Assembly (NCBI GenBank): GCA_017163975.1
Contig: JAFFSR010000316.1
Span: forward strand, 922,001 to 986,000
Reading direction: 5' to 3'
DNA length: 64,000 nt
From: Anastatus disparis
Lineage: Eukaryota > Arthropoda > Insecta > Hymenoptera > Eupelmidae
The notes below the pieces were generated by a model. It did no database searches. It was not told where the DNA came from and saw only the letters and a list, made by a program, of their open reading frames with translations. A program made the translations under genes and the position numbers. Of this stretch, positions 12,102-23,100 are shown piece after piece (position 1 is the stretch's first letter; each line of letters opens with the position of its first letter).

Positions 12102-12671
12102 ATGATTTTGTTACCACAAGAGAGTGTGGAACGCTTACAACAAAAACTTTTCACCAACGCTGGGTTAAAGTCGGTGCAAACACCAGGAACTGCTGTTAGC
12201 AGGCTAGATACCGAGATGAACGATATCTTTAATTCTACCGATGATATGCGCAAGCGGGATAAATGGCAACGATATTCTCAAGCATTACAACGTTATCTGC
12301 ATTTTAAAGATATTAGTAACAAAAAGACAGAAACTACAAAGAAAAACGATGATATGCAAGATGCTGATATTATCAACAATGATAATAATGATGATGCTGA
12401 GGCAGAATCAAAACAAGTCGTCAAAGAATTAGAAGATCGTGTGGATGCACGAATTGTGGAAAGTATACCTTTAAGATACCGGTGCAATGCAGCGTGTGTT
12501 TTACAACATTTATTTGGCACAGACATCGTCACTTGGGATGGTAATGGTGCAACATGTATATATGGCATTCCTATCCGTGGCGCAAATATTATCGACTTGG
12601 TTAACGATGCTATGAGGAAAAGACAACACGTGAATACGACAGGTGTTCGTCAGTTTGCTCTGGCACTTTGA
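12102..12671 (+). CDS. Conserved Polinton protein of unknown function
   Basis: The open frame from ATG 12102 gives 189 codons; an upstream in-frame ATG at 12042 is possible, but the family-like N-terminus (MILLPQESVERL) starts at 12102. Recognisable family features are SRLDTEMNDI, a KWQRYSQALQRYLHF segment and IIDLVNDAM near the C-terminus. The middle has a low-complexity run of D, N and E. Function is not known to me; it recurs beside the ATPase and the small hydrophobic protein in insect Polintons. This is one of the few uninterrupted Polinton frames here, though its neighbours are dead. Confidence 0.7.
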   Translation: MILLPQESVERLQQKLFTNAGLKSVQTPGTAVSRLDTEMNDIFNSTDDMRKRDKWQRYSQALQRYLHFKDISNKKTETTKKNDDMQDADIINNDNNDDAEAESKQVVKELEDRVDARIVESIPLRYRCNAACVLQHLFGTDIVTWDGNGATCIYGIPIRGANIIDLVNDAMRKRQHVNTTGVRQFALAL

Positions 12672-12883
12672 CGTGTTGTGACGCCTCGGCTTTTTATTAA
12701 GAACAATTGTGTGTTACAGATAATCGATAAGGCTTCTCCTTTCGCTTCTCCAGAGTCTGGTAGTAGCAAATCAAAATCCGGTGGTGGTAACAAACTCAGC
12801 GGGGAAGAACAAGGGCATAGAAGAGAAAGAGAAGAAAGAAAGTCGACAGATCACCGAAATCAGGGGAAACATGGAGTCGCCTG
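12672..12883 (+). other. Downstream tail of the 12102 gene region, unrecognised
   Basis: An open frame continues from 12678 with glycine/serine-rich then charged residues (GEEQGHRRERE). It runs into the repeat that starts at 12884, so its C-terminal codons are repeat sequence. I do not assign a function. Confidence 0.35.
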
Positions 12884-13652
12884 GATATGTACGAACTCAG
12901 CCATAAACTTCATTTTACAATGATAAAAAATATACCAAAAATTGCGGAATCGTTAGCAGGTTTTGCAATAACAAATCAAAAAACTGCGTATTATTATTAT
13001 TATTTAAAAAAAAAAATAATAATTATCACAGCTTTCAAGAAATGGGAATAACGTACTTTGAGCGGTGTAAACGTTTAAAAATGGAAAAAACCACTACGAA
13101 TCGCTTGCAAATTTATTACCGATCCTTATTATAATTTTATAATTTAGAAATTCTCAAAAGTGGAGCAGTAATTGATAAAAATATTTTATCAGCATCAGTT
13201 TTTGCAAGCTGTCTGTGTGGAAACTATGTGCACATGTACAACTAACAATGGCGCTGGACAAAGTATTCAAATGTTTAGACTTTAAATGCCTATACACTTG
13301 TTTATACATGCCTGTATCCAATTTTGAAATAAACTGACGCGATCAGTGAATAATAGGAAAAATAAAAATTTTGTGATCATAAGAATATTTTGATATTAAC
13401 GAATCGATTATAAGTGAGGCATTAAGTGTCACAGTTTAAACACGAAATGTAACCAAAAAAATATTTTTAAGAATGTTTGTTTTGTTGAGGTCTCAAGTAA
13501 ATTATTTACAGCTGATTATTTAATACTGCATATTGAATTAACAAGCAATTCTGACCATCTAACCACCTATCTTCAAGTAGCAGGCATTTCAATTGTGAAT
13601 ATTCTGCATTATATTAACATGAGATAAGTATTATGCTATTATTTATGTATCT
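12884..13652 (+). repeat. Polinton terminal-type repeat, copy 1 (direct copy of the 15000-16210 region)
   Basis: From the first codons of the PLA2-like gene outward, this stretch matches 15000-15570 and 16050-16207 in the same direction and 16437-17200 in reverse. Shared runs include TTCAAGAAATGGGA and AACTATGTGCACATG. Here it follows the ATPase-side genes rather than a PLA2 gene, so the best explanation is a long Polinton terminal inverted repeat that includes the start of the PLA2 gene. It ends at 13652, directly against integrase coding sequence. Confidence 0.7.
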
Positions 13653-13659
13653 ATTATTT

Positions 13660-14507
13660 ATGTGGCTGGCGTGCTACTGAGATACAAGTAATTTTAAACA
13701 ATTTCAATGTCCATCTACCCTCGTATCCTTTCGCAAACACGTTTCTTGCTCGACTGGCCCGTACTAGGTCACCGATGGTGTATTTAGGTTTACGGTACTT
13801 GGAGCAACCATATCGAGATTCTAAATTTTTTCGAGCTTTGTGAGCGTTGTAAATCGTAACAGATGCTGGCTCCACCTTGATCGATGAGTGTTTGCTATGA
13901 TTGTAAGACTCTAATATTTTTTCTATAACATCACTGTATCGACGAGTGTTTTTATGCGTAAAATATCGCCACATCCGTTCCTTTATAGTTCTTATAAACC
14001 TTCGACCACAGCTGCTTTGATATTAGGACTTTGCACTATTCTAAATAAAATTTTATTTTTCTTCAACACTTCTTGCAGTTCTTTTCCTAGAAATTCTTTT
14101 CTCTTGTCCGTTTGAAAAATCACGGGTTTTTGATTAGCACTTTTTTAAAAAATGTTTTCAAATGCTTTGGCAACACTTTTTGAAGTCTTATCCATGAGTG
14201 GTAAAGCTAATGCGTATTTACTCAAAACGTCGATGACAACCAGGATATAAGTGTAATTATCGTTATAAGTCTTGACCGCTCTCATATCCATCAAATCTGC
14301 CTTCCAGACGTCATCACAATTTCGAACATTGTAATGACGTCTAGGAAACCTGTGTCGTACAGGTCTGTGCAGATTGTAAACATCCTGACTCTCGAGCAAG
14401 TCGATTACTTTTCAAGCTGGATATTTCTTTCGTACAAAGGTTATAATTTTATTAGCCCCCGCATATGCTTTTGGTCTTGGTGGACCAAAATAAAGCTTAC
14501 TCAATTG
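13660..14507 (-). pseudogene. Polinton integrase, copy 1, truncated and frameshifted
   Basis: This encodes a retroviral-type (rve, DDE) integrase that inserts Polinton DNA. On the minus strand the first catalytic Asp lies in WKADLMDM (about 14300), the second in FQTDKGKEF (about 14115), and the Glu just before a frameshift near 14010. A further shift lies near 14145. The C-terminal part with KGYEG remains, but the gene is cut at about 13662, before the last 44 codons of the SH3-like domain, where the terminal-type repeat begins. It is the left arm of the large palindrome, and the frameshift after the catalytic Glu is shared with copy 2. Confidence 0.88.
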
Positions 14508-14512
14508 TTTCT

Positions 14513-15017
14513 GTATTATTCTTGTTTTTTTCCTTTTGCTTGCTTCTTCGTCAGAATTATACACGCTTTTGTCTTCTTTATTTTCTTACCCCTACATTTT
14601 ATAGCCTTCTTAATACAAGAAAAAAAATTTTTAAAAGTAATTTTGCTAACCATACAACAAGCAGTCATCATTGCAACTGTACGTTTATCAGGTTGGGTTT
14701 CACTGCCAAACATCCGAGAAAAAGCTTTCTCTGCTAGTATTTCGTCAGCTTGACAACGATTTGTCGAGTTCTTAGTAGTGTAGGCTGTCATGTTCATGAC
14801 TCGCTTAATCAAGCGGGTTAATTCCAACGTCACCACGTTTAAGACGATCAGCCAGTTTTGTTCCGGGTCCACAAAATTTGTATCTTGGTACATGTATCTC
14901 AAAAGGCATTAAATCAATTATAGAATCTAGAACAGACTTTTTCTCTTCATCGTATTCCTCTATTTTCAGAATTTCGTGTCCAGGCGTCAGATGTACGAAC
15001 TTAGCGATAAACTTCAT
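14513..15017 (-). pseudogene. Polinton phospholipase A2-like protein, copy 1, broken
   Basis: The N-terminal 70 codons start at ATG 15017 and end in YKFCGPGTKLADRLKRGD then GINPLD. That glycine-rich loop followed by an HD dyad is the pattern of the PLA2-like domain in parvoviral VP1 and in Polintons. Directly after GINPLD comes TAA, then HEHD in the same frame, then a frameshift into an alanine- and lysine-rich C-terminus ending at 14516. The activity would be membrane lipid cleavage during entry; this is inferred from the family. Copy 2 has a stop at the same codon (TGA) and the same frame change. Confidence 0.72.
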
Positions 15018-16212
15018 TTTACGATGATTAAAAATATACGAAAAATTGCGGGATCGTTAGCAGGTTTTGCAATAACAAATCAAAAAACTGCGTATTATTA
15101 TTATTCAAAAAAGAAATAATAGTTATCACAGCTTTCAAGAAATGGGAGTAACGTGCTTTGAGTGGTGTAAACGTTTAAAAATGGAAAAAACCAATACGAA
15201 TCCTTTGCAAATTTATTACCGATTCTTATTATAATTTTGTAATTTAGAATTTCTCAACGGTGGAGCAGTAATAGATAAAAATATTTTATCAGCATCAGTT
15301 TTCGCAAGCTGTCTGTGTGGAAACTATGTGCACATGTGCAACTAACAATGGCGCTGGACAAAGTATTCAAATGTTTAAACTTTAAATGCCTATACGCTTG
15401 TTTATACATGCCTATATCCAATTTTGAAATAAACTAAACGCGATCAGTGAATAATAGGAAAAATAAAAAGTTTGTGATCATTAGAATATATTGATATTAA
15501 CGAATCGATTATAAGTGAGGCATTAAGTGTCACAGTTTAAACGTGAAATGTAACCAAAAAAGTATTTTTAAGAGCAGGCCGGAGTAGAATCTGATACCAA
15601 TTGAGTACAAATTTAGTTTTTTGTTATTTACTCAAGTATTAATCGGTGTATCTTCAAATTAAAGGTTGAGCGCAATAAATATTATTATTATGAACATCTA
15701 TGCACAAGTAAAAAAAATTCTACTGTTTTGTTTTTGAGCAAATTAAGGAACGCCGAAGTAAATGTTTATGTTTATAATATTTTCGCGTTCCTTACTTTTC
15801 TCAAAAGCAAAGCGGTAGATTTTTTTTTCTTGTGCATACATATTTGTAATAATAATATCTATAGCGCTTGACCTTTGATTTGCAGATACACGGATGACAT
15901 ACTTAAGTAAATAACAAATATCATAATTAGACAAGGACAGCAACTTCGGCCTGCTCTTAAGAGTGTTTGTTTTATTAGATGGTCGGAATTCACAAGCAAT
16001 TCATATATATATATATCATAACTGAGGCATTAAGCGTCACAGTTTAAACACGAAATGTAACCAAAAAAGTATTTTTAAGAGTGTTTGTTTTTTTAGATGA
16101 TCTAATCACTTATCTTCAAGTAACAGGCATTTGAATTGTAAATATTCTGCATTACAATAACACGAGATAAGTATTATGCCATTATTTATGTATCTATTAT
16201 GTATCTATACAT
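15018..16212 (+). repeat. Polinton terminal-type repeat, copy 2
   Basis: This is the non-coding flank outward from PLA2 copy 1. It contains the MITE at 15572-15956 and, after it, a partial second copy of the target region: the stretch ending AAGAGTGTTTG occurs at about 15527-15575 and again at about 16037-16090. A TA microsatellite lies near 16005. It ends in TATGTATCTATTATGTATC near the palindrome centre. Confidence 0.7.
15572..15956. mobile_element. TTAA-flanked foldback MITE
   Basis: The ends are GAGCAGGCCGGAG and CTTCGGCCTGCTC, a 13-bp inverted repeat with one mismatch. TTAA lies on both sides (15568-15571 and 15957-15960), and the uninterrupted sequence elsewhere in this window has a single TTAA at this place. 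The halves are mirror-related. TTAA duplication is typical of piggyBac-type and some Sola-type transposases; the mobilising family is not proven. There is no coding capacity. Confidence 0.85.
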
Positions 16213-16436
16213 ACCCTGCACCATCTATGTAAATTTAAATTTCATTCTATTGCTCAGTTATTAATTGATATGGAAATTATTACAAAGTCAACATTTTTAT
16301 TACGTATGGTTATTAGGATTAACAGATAAAGTAATATAATCAAGATTGTTATTAATAGCTGATATTAATTCCCATATCAATTAGTAACTAAGCAATAGAA
16401 TAAAATTTACATTTACATGGATGGTGCAGTGTATTT
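16213..16436. repeat. Centre of the Polinton palindrome
   Basis: Arms of about 62 bp, from CTGCACCATC to ATTGATATGG and back, flank a spacer of about 95 bp (16276-16371) with no partner. This block could be a separate small foldback insertion or the unique DNA trapped when two Polinton ends were joined. Confidence 0.65.
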
Positions 16437-17186
16437 GTAGATACATAATAGATACATAAATAATAGCATAATACTTATCTCATCTTATTATAATGCAGAA
16501 TATTCACAATTGAAATGCCTGCTACTTGAAGATAGGTGGTTAGATGGTCGGAATTGCTTGTTAATTCAATATGCAGTATTAAATAATCAGCTGTAAATAT
16601 TTTACTTGAGACCTCAACAAAACAAACATTCTTAAAAATACTTTTTTGGTTACATTTCGCGTTTAAACTGTGACACTTAATGCCTCACTTATAATCGATT
16701 CGTTAATATCAATATATTCTAATGATCACAAAATTTTTATTTTTCCTATTATTCACTGATCGCGTTCAGTTTATTTCAAAATTAGATATAGGCATGTATA
16801 AACAAGTGTATAGGCATTTAAAGTTTAAACATTTGAATACTTTGTCCAGCGCCATTGTTAGTTGCACATGTGCACATAGTTTCCACACAGACAGCTTGCG
16901 AAAACTGATGCTGATAAAATATTTTTATCAATTGCTGCTCCACCGATGAGAATTTTTAAGTTATAAAATTATAATAAGAAGCAGCAATGAATTTGCAAGC
17001 GATTCGTAGTGGTTTTTTTTCATTTTTAAACGTTTACACCACTCAAAGCACGTTACTCCCATTTCTTGAAATCTGTGATAACTATTATTTCTTTTTTATA
17101 TAATAATAATACGCAATTTTTTGATTTGTTATTTCAAAACCTGCTAACAATTCCGCAATTTTTCGTATATTTTTAATCATCGTAAA
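16437..17186 (-). repeat. Polinton terminal-type repeat, copy 3 (inverted)
   Basis: Reverse complement of the 12884-13652 and 15018-16207 regions, without the MITE. It retains the intact form of the site into which the MITE inserted in copy 2. It leads into the ATG of PLA2 copy 2 at 17187. Confidence 0.72.
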
Positions 17187-17690
17187 ATGAAGTTTATCGC
17201 TGAGTTCGTACATCTGACGCCTGGACACAAAATCCTGAAAGTAGAGGAATACGATGAAGAGAAAAAGTCTGTTCTAGATTCCATAATTGATTTAATGCCT
17301 TTTGAGATACATGTACCAAGATACAAATTTTGTGGACCCGGAACAAAACTGGCTGATCGTCTTAAACTCGGTGACGTTGGAATTAACCCGCTTGATTGAG
17401 CGAGTCATGAACATGACAGCCTACACTACTAAGAACTCGACAAATCGTTGTCGAGCTGACGAAATACTAGCAGAGAAAGCTTTTTCTCGGATGTTTGGTA
17501 GTGAAACCCAACCTGATAAACGTACAGTTGCAATGATGACTGCTTGTTGTATGGTTAGCGAAATTACTTTTGAAAATTTTTTTTCTTGTATTAAGAAGGC
17601 TATAAAATGTAGGGGTAAGAAAATAAAGAAGACAAAAGCGTGTATAATTCTGACGAAGAAGCAAGCAAAAGGAAAAAAACAAGAATAATA
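17187..17690 (+). pseudogene. Polinton phospholipase A2-like protein, copy 2, broken
   Basis: The frame opens at ATG 17187 and carries the PLA2-type loop (FCGPGTKL) and GINPLD before a TGA at 17397-17399. HEHD follows at once in the same frame, placing the likely catalytic His-Asp pair just beyond the stop. The rest (RCRADEILAEKAF and a lysine-rich tail ending KKQE near 17688) lies in the next frame. Copy 1 is almost identical but has TAA instead of TGA. The integrase gene starts a few bases downstream on the same strand. Confidence 0.72.
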
Positions 17691-17696
17691 CATAAA

Positions 17697-18673
17697 CAAT
17701 TGAGTAAGCTTTATTTTGGTCCACCAAGACCAAAAGCATATGCGGGGGCTAATAAAATTATAACCTTTGTACGAAAGAAATATCCAGCTTGAAAAGTAAT
17801 CGACTGGCTCGAGAGTCAGGTAGTTCACAATCTGCACAGACCTGTACGACACAGGTTTCCTAGACGTCATTACAATGTTTGAAATCGTGATGACGTCTGG
17901 GAGGCAGATTTGATGGATATGAGAGCGGTCAAGACCTATAACGATAATTACACTTATATCCTGGTTGTCATCGATGTTTTGAGTAAATACGCATTAGCTT
18001 TACCACTCATGGATAAGACTTCAAAAAGTGTTGCCAAAGCATTTGAAAACATTTTTAAAAAAAGTGCTAATCGAAAACCCGTGATTTTTCAAACGGACAA
18101 GGGAAAAGAATTTCTAGGAAAAGAACTGCAAGAAGTGTTGAAGAAAAATAAAATTTTATTTAGGATAGTGCAAAGTCCTAATATCAAAGCAGCTGTGGTC
18201 GAAGGTTTATAAGAACTATAAAGGAACGGATGTGGCGATATTTTACGCATAAAAACACTCGTCGATACAGTGATGTTCTAGAAAAAATATTAGAGTCTTA
18301 CAATCATAGTAAACACTCATCCATCAAGATGGAGCCAGCATCTGTTAAGATTTACAACGCTCACAGAGCTCGAAAAAATTTAGAATCTTGATATGGTTGC
18401 TCCAAGTACCGAAAACCTAAATACACCATCAGTGACCTAGTACGGGTCAGTCGAGCAAGAAACGTGTTTGCGAAAGGATACGAGGGTGGATGGACATTGA
18501 AATTTTTTAAAATTACTTGTATCTCAGTAGCACGCCAGCCACCAGTATACTTTCTAAAAGATTTAGCCGATGAGGATATTGGAGGGTGTTTCTACGAGCA
18601 CGAGTTGAGTAGAGTGAAAAAGGATTTAAATAACGCAAGTTTCGAAGTTGAAAAAATTTCAAAAATACTATAA
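17697..18673 (+). pseudogene. Polinton integrase, copy 2, frameshifted but full length
   Basis: An integrase of the retroviral rve/DDE fold. The N-terminus (LSKLYFGPPRP near 17702), a stop near 17791, the core with first Asp (EADLMDM, 17905), second Asp (QTDKGKEF, 18090) and Glu (AVVEG, 18195) and the C-terminal SH3/chromo-like part (KGYEGGWT to KISKIL, ending at 18673) are present in order. A one-base shift near 18203 separates the Glu from the rest, and a stop at about 18389-18391 interrupts the linker. This copy keeps the C-terminus that copy 1 lost. The penton-like gene follows after 27 bp. Confidence 0.88.
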
Positions 18674-18700
18674 GTGGTCGGAATAAAAAATATTTTGTTA

Positions 18701-19225
18701 AATGGATCAATTTTACATTGTACTACTTAGTAAAAGTAGTATGCATTATTTTCCTGACAATACAACAACACGGTTTGTTACTCATCTACCACAACAAATA
18801 CGACTGCAAGGATAATGGAGTGTTGCACTTCCAGAGATCCAAATTCCTATGACATTTCAACATGTTCCACCAAACGAGGATGGAAGATTTGTCCGTGTAA
18901 AAAGTATACCACCATCGTCGCTTGGGACTAATAAAATTGTACCAGTCATTCCATCCTATAATTTTATACGTCCAGGTGCTTACACACATTTAGAAATTCT
19001 CGTAGACGAGGTGAATAATCTGAGCTGTGTAAAAGACCATCTACGTTTCCAGATGGAGCATGGCGGATACGTATCAATCAGACGCGTTTGTTTAACGTTA
19101 ACGTTTTAGAGTTGTCAAGAAATTTGAGAAAAATTCTCGGGTTTGAAACTGGAAAAAATGAAGCCATCAAGGTCGATAAAGAAGAACTCACTATAGCTGA
19201 TTACCCTGCTAATCTTTTTAATGGG
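18701..19225 (+). pseudogene. Polinton penton-like minor capsid protein, 5-prime part
   Basis: This encodes the jelly-roll minor capsid (penton) protein of Polintons, expected at capsid vertices. It opens at ATG 18701 (MDQFYI), suffers a one-base insertion near 18720 and a stop at 18813-18815, and stays open from there to 19109 (PEIQIPMTF through the core). A further shift near 19105 leads to the IADYPANLF segment, which ends where the BEL retrotransposon inserted. The gene resumes at 25675. Family call rests on the N-terminal pattern and on the C-terminal part beyond the insertion. Confidence 0.8.
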
Positions 19226-19981
19226 TGTTCGCGCACAAACGAGTGTAGACATGGTTAGCGCATGCGCATCTCGCTTCGAAGTTTTCGCGCCTAAAATGAT
19301 GGTAGCATCCCGGCGTGCGCGCCATTTTTGTAGTCGCGTGTGATGTTGGGTTTGCGCCTTTGGGAGGAGGGGGGACTATTCGGGTTCATATATATGGGTG
19401 TTGTAGTGACGCTCAGTTCAGTTGAATAGTATCCGCGGAGAAGAGTAGTTGCTCGGTGAGATTGGGGTACGTGCGAGGATTGTTTGATAGTGCGTGTTGA
19501 AGTGTAGATTGATTGAGTGGACGTGGCACCTGCTGCCCGTGTCAGCGATTCACCCAGACCGGCCATAGGTCCTGGTATTTTAGAGTCCTGACAAGGTGTC
19601 GAGGCAGCGGTTAAATTTAACCCAGAGGCCGCTACATTGGGGGAGGAACCTATTCCGTTCTCGGCTGTACCGAGCCCTAATTGCGCACTTAAACCTCGAC
19701 TCCTTCCAACAACAACAACAACAGTAGGCGTGTTTCGTTAACGGGTGAGTGATCCCAATATAAATTGATTATTAATTTGTGTATTGTCTGGTTCAGGTTA
19801 CGGCGAGATGTTGTAATTTAATAGGCGTTATAAACATTAACTTAATTTAATTTCAATTGTTCATTAATTTTCTTGTACTAGTTTACCGTTAATAAATGAA
19901 AGTTATATAAGATAATTCCCTTTTTTTTTCTCTCCTGACTCCACACATCGCTCTTTGTTTAATTTTACGGAAATGCAAACA
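19226..19981 (+). repeat. BEL 5-prime LTR (complete)
   Basis: It begins TGTTCGCGCAC and ends ATGCAAACA. Length is 756 bp. The part from 19421 to the end is repeated at 25101-25674. The first 195 bp, the inferred U3, have no second copy in the window. Confidence 0.93.
19388..19417 (+). promoter_or_regulatory. LTR core promoter: TATA box and initiator
   Basis: TATATAT at 19388-19394 is followed 27 bases later by TCAGT at 19413-19417, which fits the arthropod initiator. Transcription would start near 19415, defining the start of R. This lies six bases from the point where LTR similarity begins. Confidence 0.6.
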
Positions 19982-19998
19982 TGGTGCCCCGGGTGAGG
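19982..19998 (+). other. BEL primer-binding site
   Basis: TGGTGCCCCGGGTGAGG directly follows the LTR and begins with the TGG complementary to tRNA CCA ends. The primer tRNA was not identified. Confidence 0.7.
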
Positions 19999-20199
19999 AA
20001 TGGTGTTGTGGAGTTGGAATGAGACGGTAAGGGTAATACGTTATTGATTAGCGTTCAGAGATTCTCGCCGGAACTTGAACTTGGTACTCACTGCAGAGTG
20101 GCGTCTCTTATGGGTGCGCTGTGCGGTGCTGTGTTAATTTGAGTGTTTTTCTTTTCTTTTTGTTGTTTATGAATTGTGTCACCTCTTGATTGTTTTAAA

Positions 20200-23100
20200 A
20201 TGGCTCCGCGCTCAGTAAACGGATTAATCACCGCACAAAAGGCACGAATTATAGAACTTGAAGCCATGAAAAAACGATTAGAATAAAAACCGCGTGATTC
20301 GTTTAGTTATACATTAGTTCAGACGCGGTTAGATATGTTAAGTCATCTTTGGACGGAAATTCGTACAGTGCATTTAGATATTATTAGTCAGGATGAAGAG
20401 GAGTTCGAATCATATTTAAATATCGATTTTTCTCGGTTACATGAATTGCACGAAGAAGTGCAAGATTTGTTGGTGCAATTTCCAGATAATGATGATTCAA
20501 TATTACGTATTGGAGCCCCTGTAGTTGCTTCATCTAAACGTGAATTAACTGTAGCAAAACTCTCTAAAGTTAACCTTCCTACCTTCGCTGGTGAGTACGA
20601 AGAATGGGAGAACTTTTACGACCTCTTTACTACTCTCGTGCATAATCGAAACTTAGCTAATTTGGCCAAATTGCAATATTTGAAGCAATATTTGACTGGT
20701 CCCGCGGCTGATTTAGTAAGAGATGTTACCATAACCAACGCAAATTATGCTTCCACCTGGGAAGCCTTAAAAACTCGGTTTTATAAACCTTGGTTGATAG
20801 TTGTAAAGCATTTCAAGTCTTTTCTTAACATTCCCTTTTTGAAGCGTGAATCGGCAGTAAACTTGCGATTCTTTGCGGATGAAGCACAGCGCATAGTGCG
20901 AGCGTTGAAAAATTTAGATTTACCGGTCGAGCAGTGGGACGCGTGGTTTGTTTTCCTATTAGCTAAACGGTTGGATACAGAATCGAGAAAGACGTGGGAG
21001 ACAGAATCTAATGTACAAACAAGGACAGCTATCGTGAATGCAGAAACATATGATATCCTGCATCACATTCCTAAATTCAAAGCCTTTGCTGAGTTTTTAG
21101 AAGCTCGAGCGCAGATGCTCACTGCTGCCTCAGCGAGTAGTTCAGGTCGATTTATATCTTCTCCACCAGCAAAATTTACTCAAGTATCGCGAAAGGTTCA
21201 TCACGTTAACTCGGCGCGAGCTCTTAAAAGAACTCCACCGAAATGTGTGCTCTGCGCGGGCATAAATCCTCTACATAAGTGTTCTAAATTCAAGGCCAAG
21301 TCGATTTATGATCGACGTGCCGATGTACGGCGTTTACGCTTATGTTTCAATTGTTTTGGTGCTCACAAATTTAACGAATGTTCATCCTTGGGTCGATGTG
21401 TCACATGCAAAGAGAAGCACCACTCTCTACTGCATTTTGATACACCAGAACGACCCCGTTCTCCTCAGCGAACTTTAAGAAGTGGTAGTGAATCAAATAT
21501 CAATCAGTCAAATGCTAGCGTTAATACAGCTAGAGTTGTATCTTCGAAACGTTCTGTTATTCTGGCAACTGCCCTACTTACTATCATAGGGCTAAATGGT
21601 CATCAAACACGCGTAAGAGCCTTACTTGATCAAGGTTCTGAAACGTCATGTGTTTCTGAATCGATAGCCACACTTTTGAATCTACCACGTGAAAAGGTCC
21701 ACATATCATTGAATGGTCTTAGCAACGACGCTATATGTATCGCTCGTTTTGCTACTCACTTTACAATACAGTCCATCATAGATCCAACTTTCAATCTGGA
21801 CGTTGACGCTTTAATAGTACCGAAATTGCCTTCTTGGTTACCAACTCATCACGTTTTGGAACTTGAATTCGGAAGAATTAATGAAATCGCTCTGGCCGAT
21901 CCTCAGTTCCATATACCCGATTCGATCGACGTATTGTTGGGAGCCGACATTTACGGTCAACTGCTACGTTCAGGACTGCGCAGCTTTCCCTGTACTACTC
22001 TTATTGCGCAAAACACAATCCTTGGCTGGATTATTTCGGGTCCGGTTCTAAATAACAAGTTACGGCGGGCGGACGATTCCCCCCGGGAAGAAATTCAGAC
22101 GTTGCACTGCGTGAAGTCTAATACGTTAGATGAAACGTTAGAGCGTTTTTGGCATCTTGAAGACTTAGCACCGCGTCCATCTAGTCTCGCCCCAGAAGAG
22201 AGCGAATGCGAAAAAATATTCGTGGAAACTTACTCTCGAGCTGTGGATGGAAGATATATGGTACGTCTTCCTTTGAAGTCCAATTCACCGAATGTTACAG
22301 TGGAAACGCAATATATGGCATTAAAGTCGCTTAGGCATATGCATCGTCGCTTCCAACTAAATCCTCAACTCGCTTTGGCTTATAGAGACTTTATGTCAAT
22401 TTACATAAAACTCGGACATATGAAAAGAATTCCTACGGTCGAACTTGAAAATTCAAGAGCTTGGTACCTGCCTCATCATTCAATCATGCAAAATTCTCCA
22501 TTGGATAGGAAAATTCGAGTAGTATTTGATGCCTCTCGATTGACTCGAGAGGGTCAGTGTCTAAATGACTTTTTTCTTGCTGGGCCTGCGCTTCAGCAGG
22601 AGTTACCGCTAGTTTTATTGAATTGGCGAAAATATCGTTACGCCTTCACTACGGATATCGTTAAGATGTTCCGGCAGATATATGTTGCACCCTGCGACCA
22701 GGATTTGCAACGGATTTTATGGTCTCCTTCCCCCGAAGAGCCAATTGTGCACTACCGTCTGACGACCGTTTCGTATAGCACTGCTTGTGCACCATATCTG
22801 GCATTACGATCAATCGTTCAATTGATCAAAGATGAAGGTTCTCGCTTTCCTCTGGGTGCTTCTTGTCTGGAAGGGAACACATATGTGGATGATATTTTCG
22901 CAGGTGCCGAAAATTTGTCCCTTGCTATGCAAACTCGTCAGGAGCTCACGGAATTATTAAGAGCTGCCGGTTTTGAGTTGGACAAATGGGCTGCGAATCA
23001 TCCTGAATTAGTCCCTCCACTTTCAAGTCAATGTGCTTCAGATGGTTCGAAATCAATAGATTCAGACTGTTCCGTCAAAACCCTTGCTCTACGGTAGAGT

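Larger units (their letters stand above)
13662..18542. repeat. Large head-to-head palindrome of the Polinton PLA2-integrase end
   Basis: The left arm (13662 to about 16275) and right arm (about 16372-18542) are reverse complements across the integrase gene, the PLA2-like gene and the terminal region. The unpaired centre is about 95 bp. The left arm is longer because it carries a 385-bp MITE and a local duplication. Arm identity by eye is well above 90 percent. Both arms share the same gene lesions, so duplication followed decay of one ancestral copy. Confidence 0.85.

Noticed and set aside
14334..14753. 139-codon plus-strand frame (and its mirror at 17421-17870)
   Set aside because: Antisense of the integrase and PLA2-like genes; the sense frames carry the family motifs.
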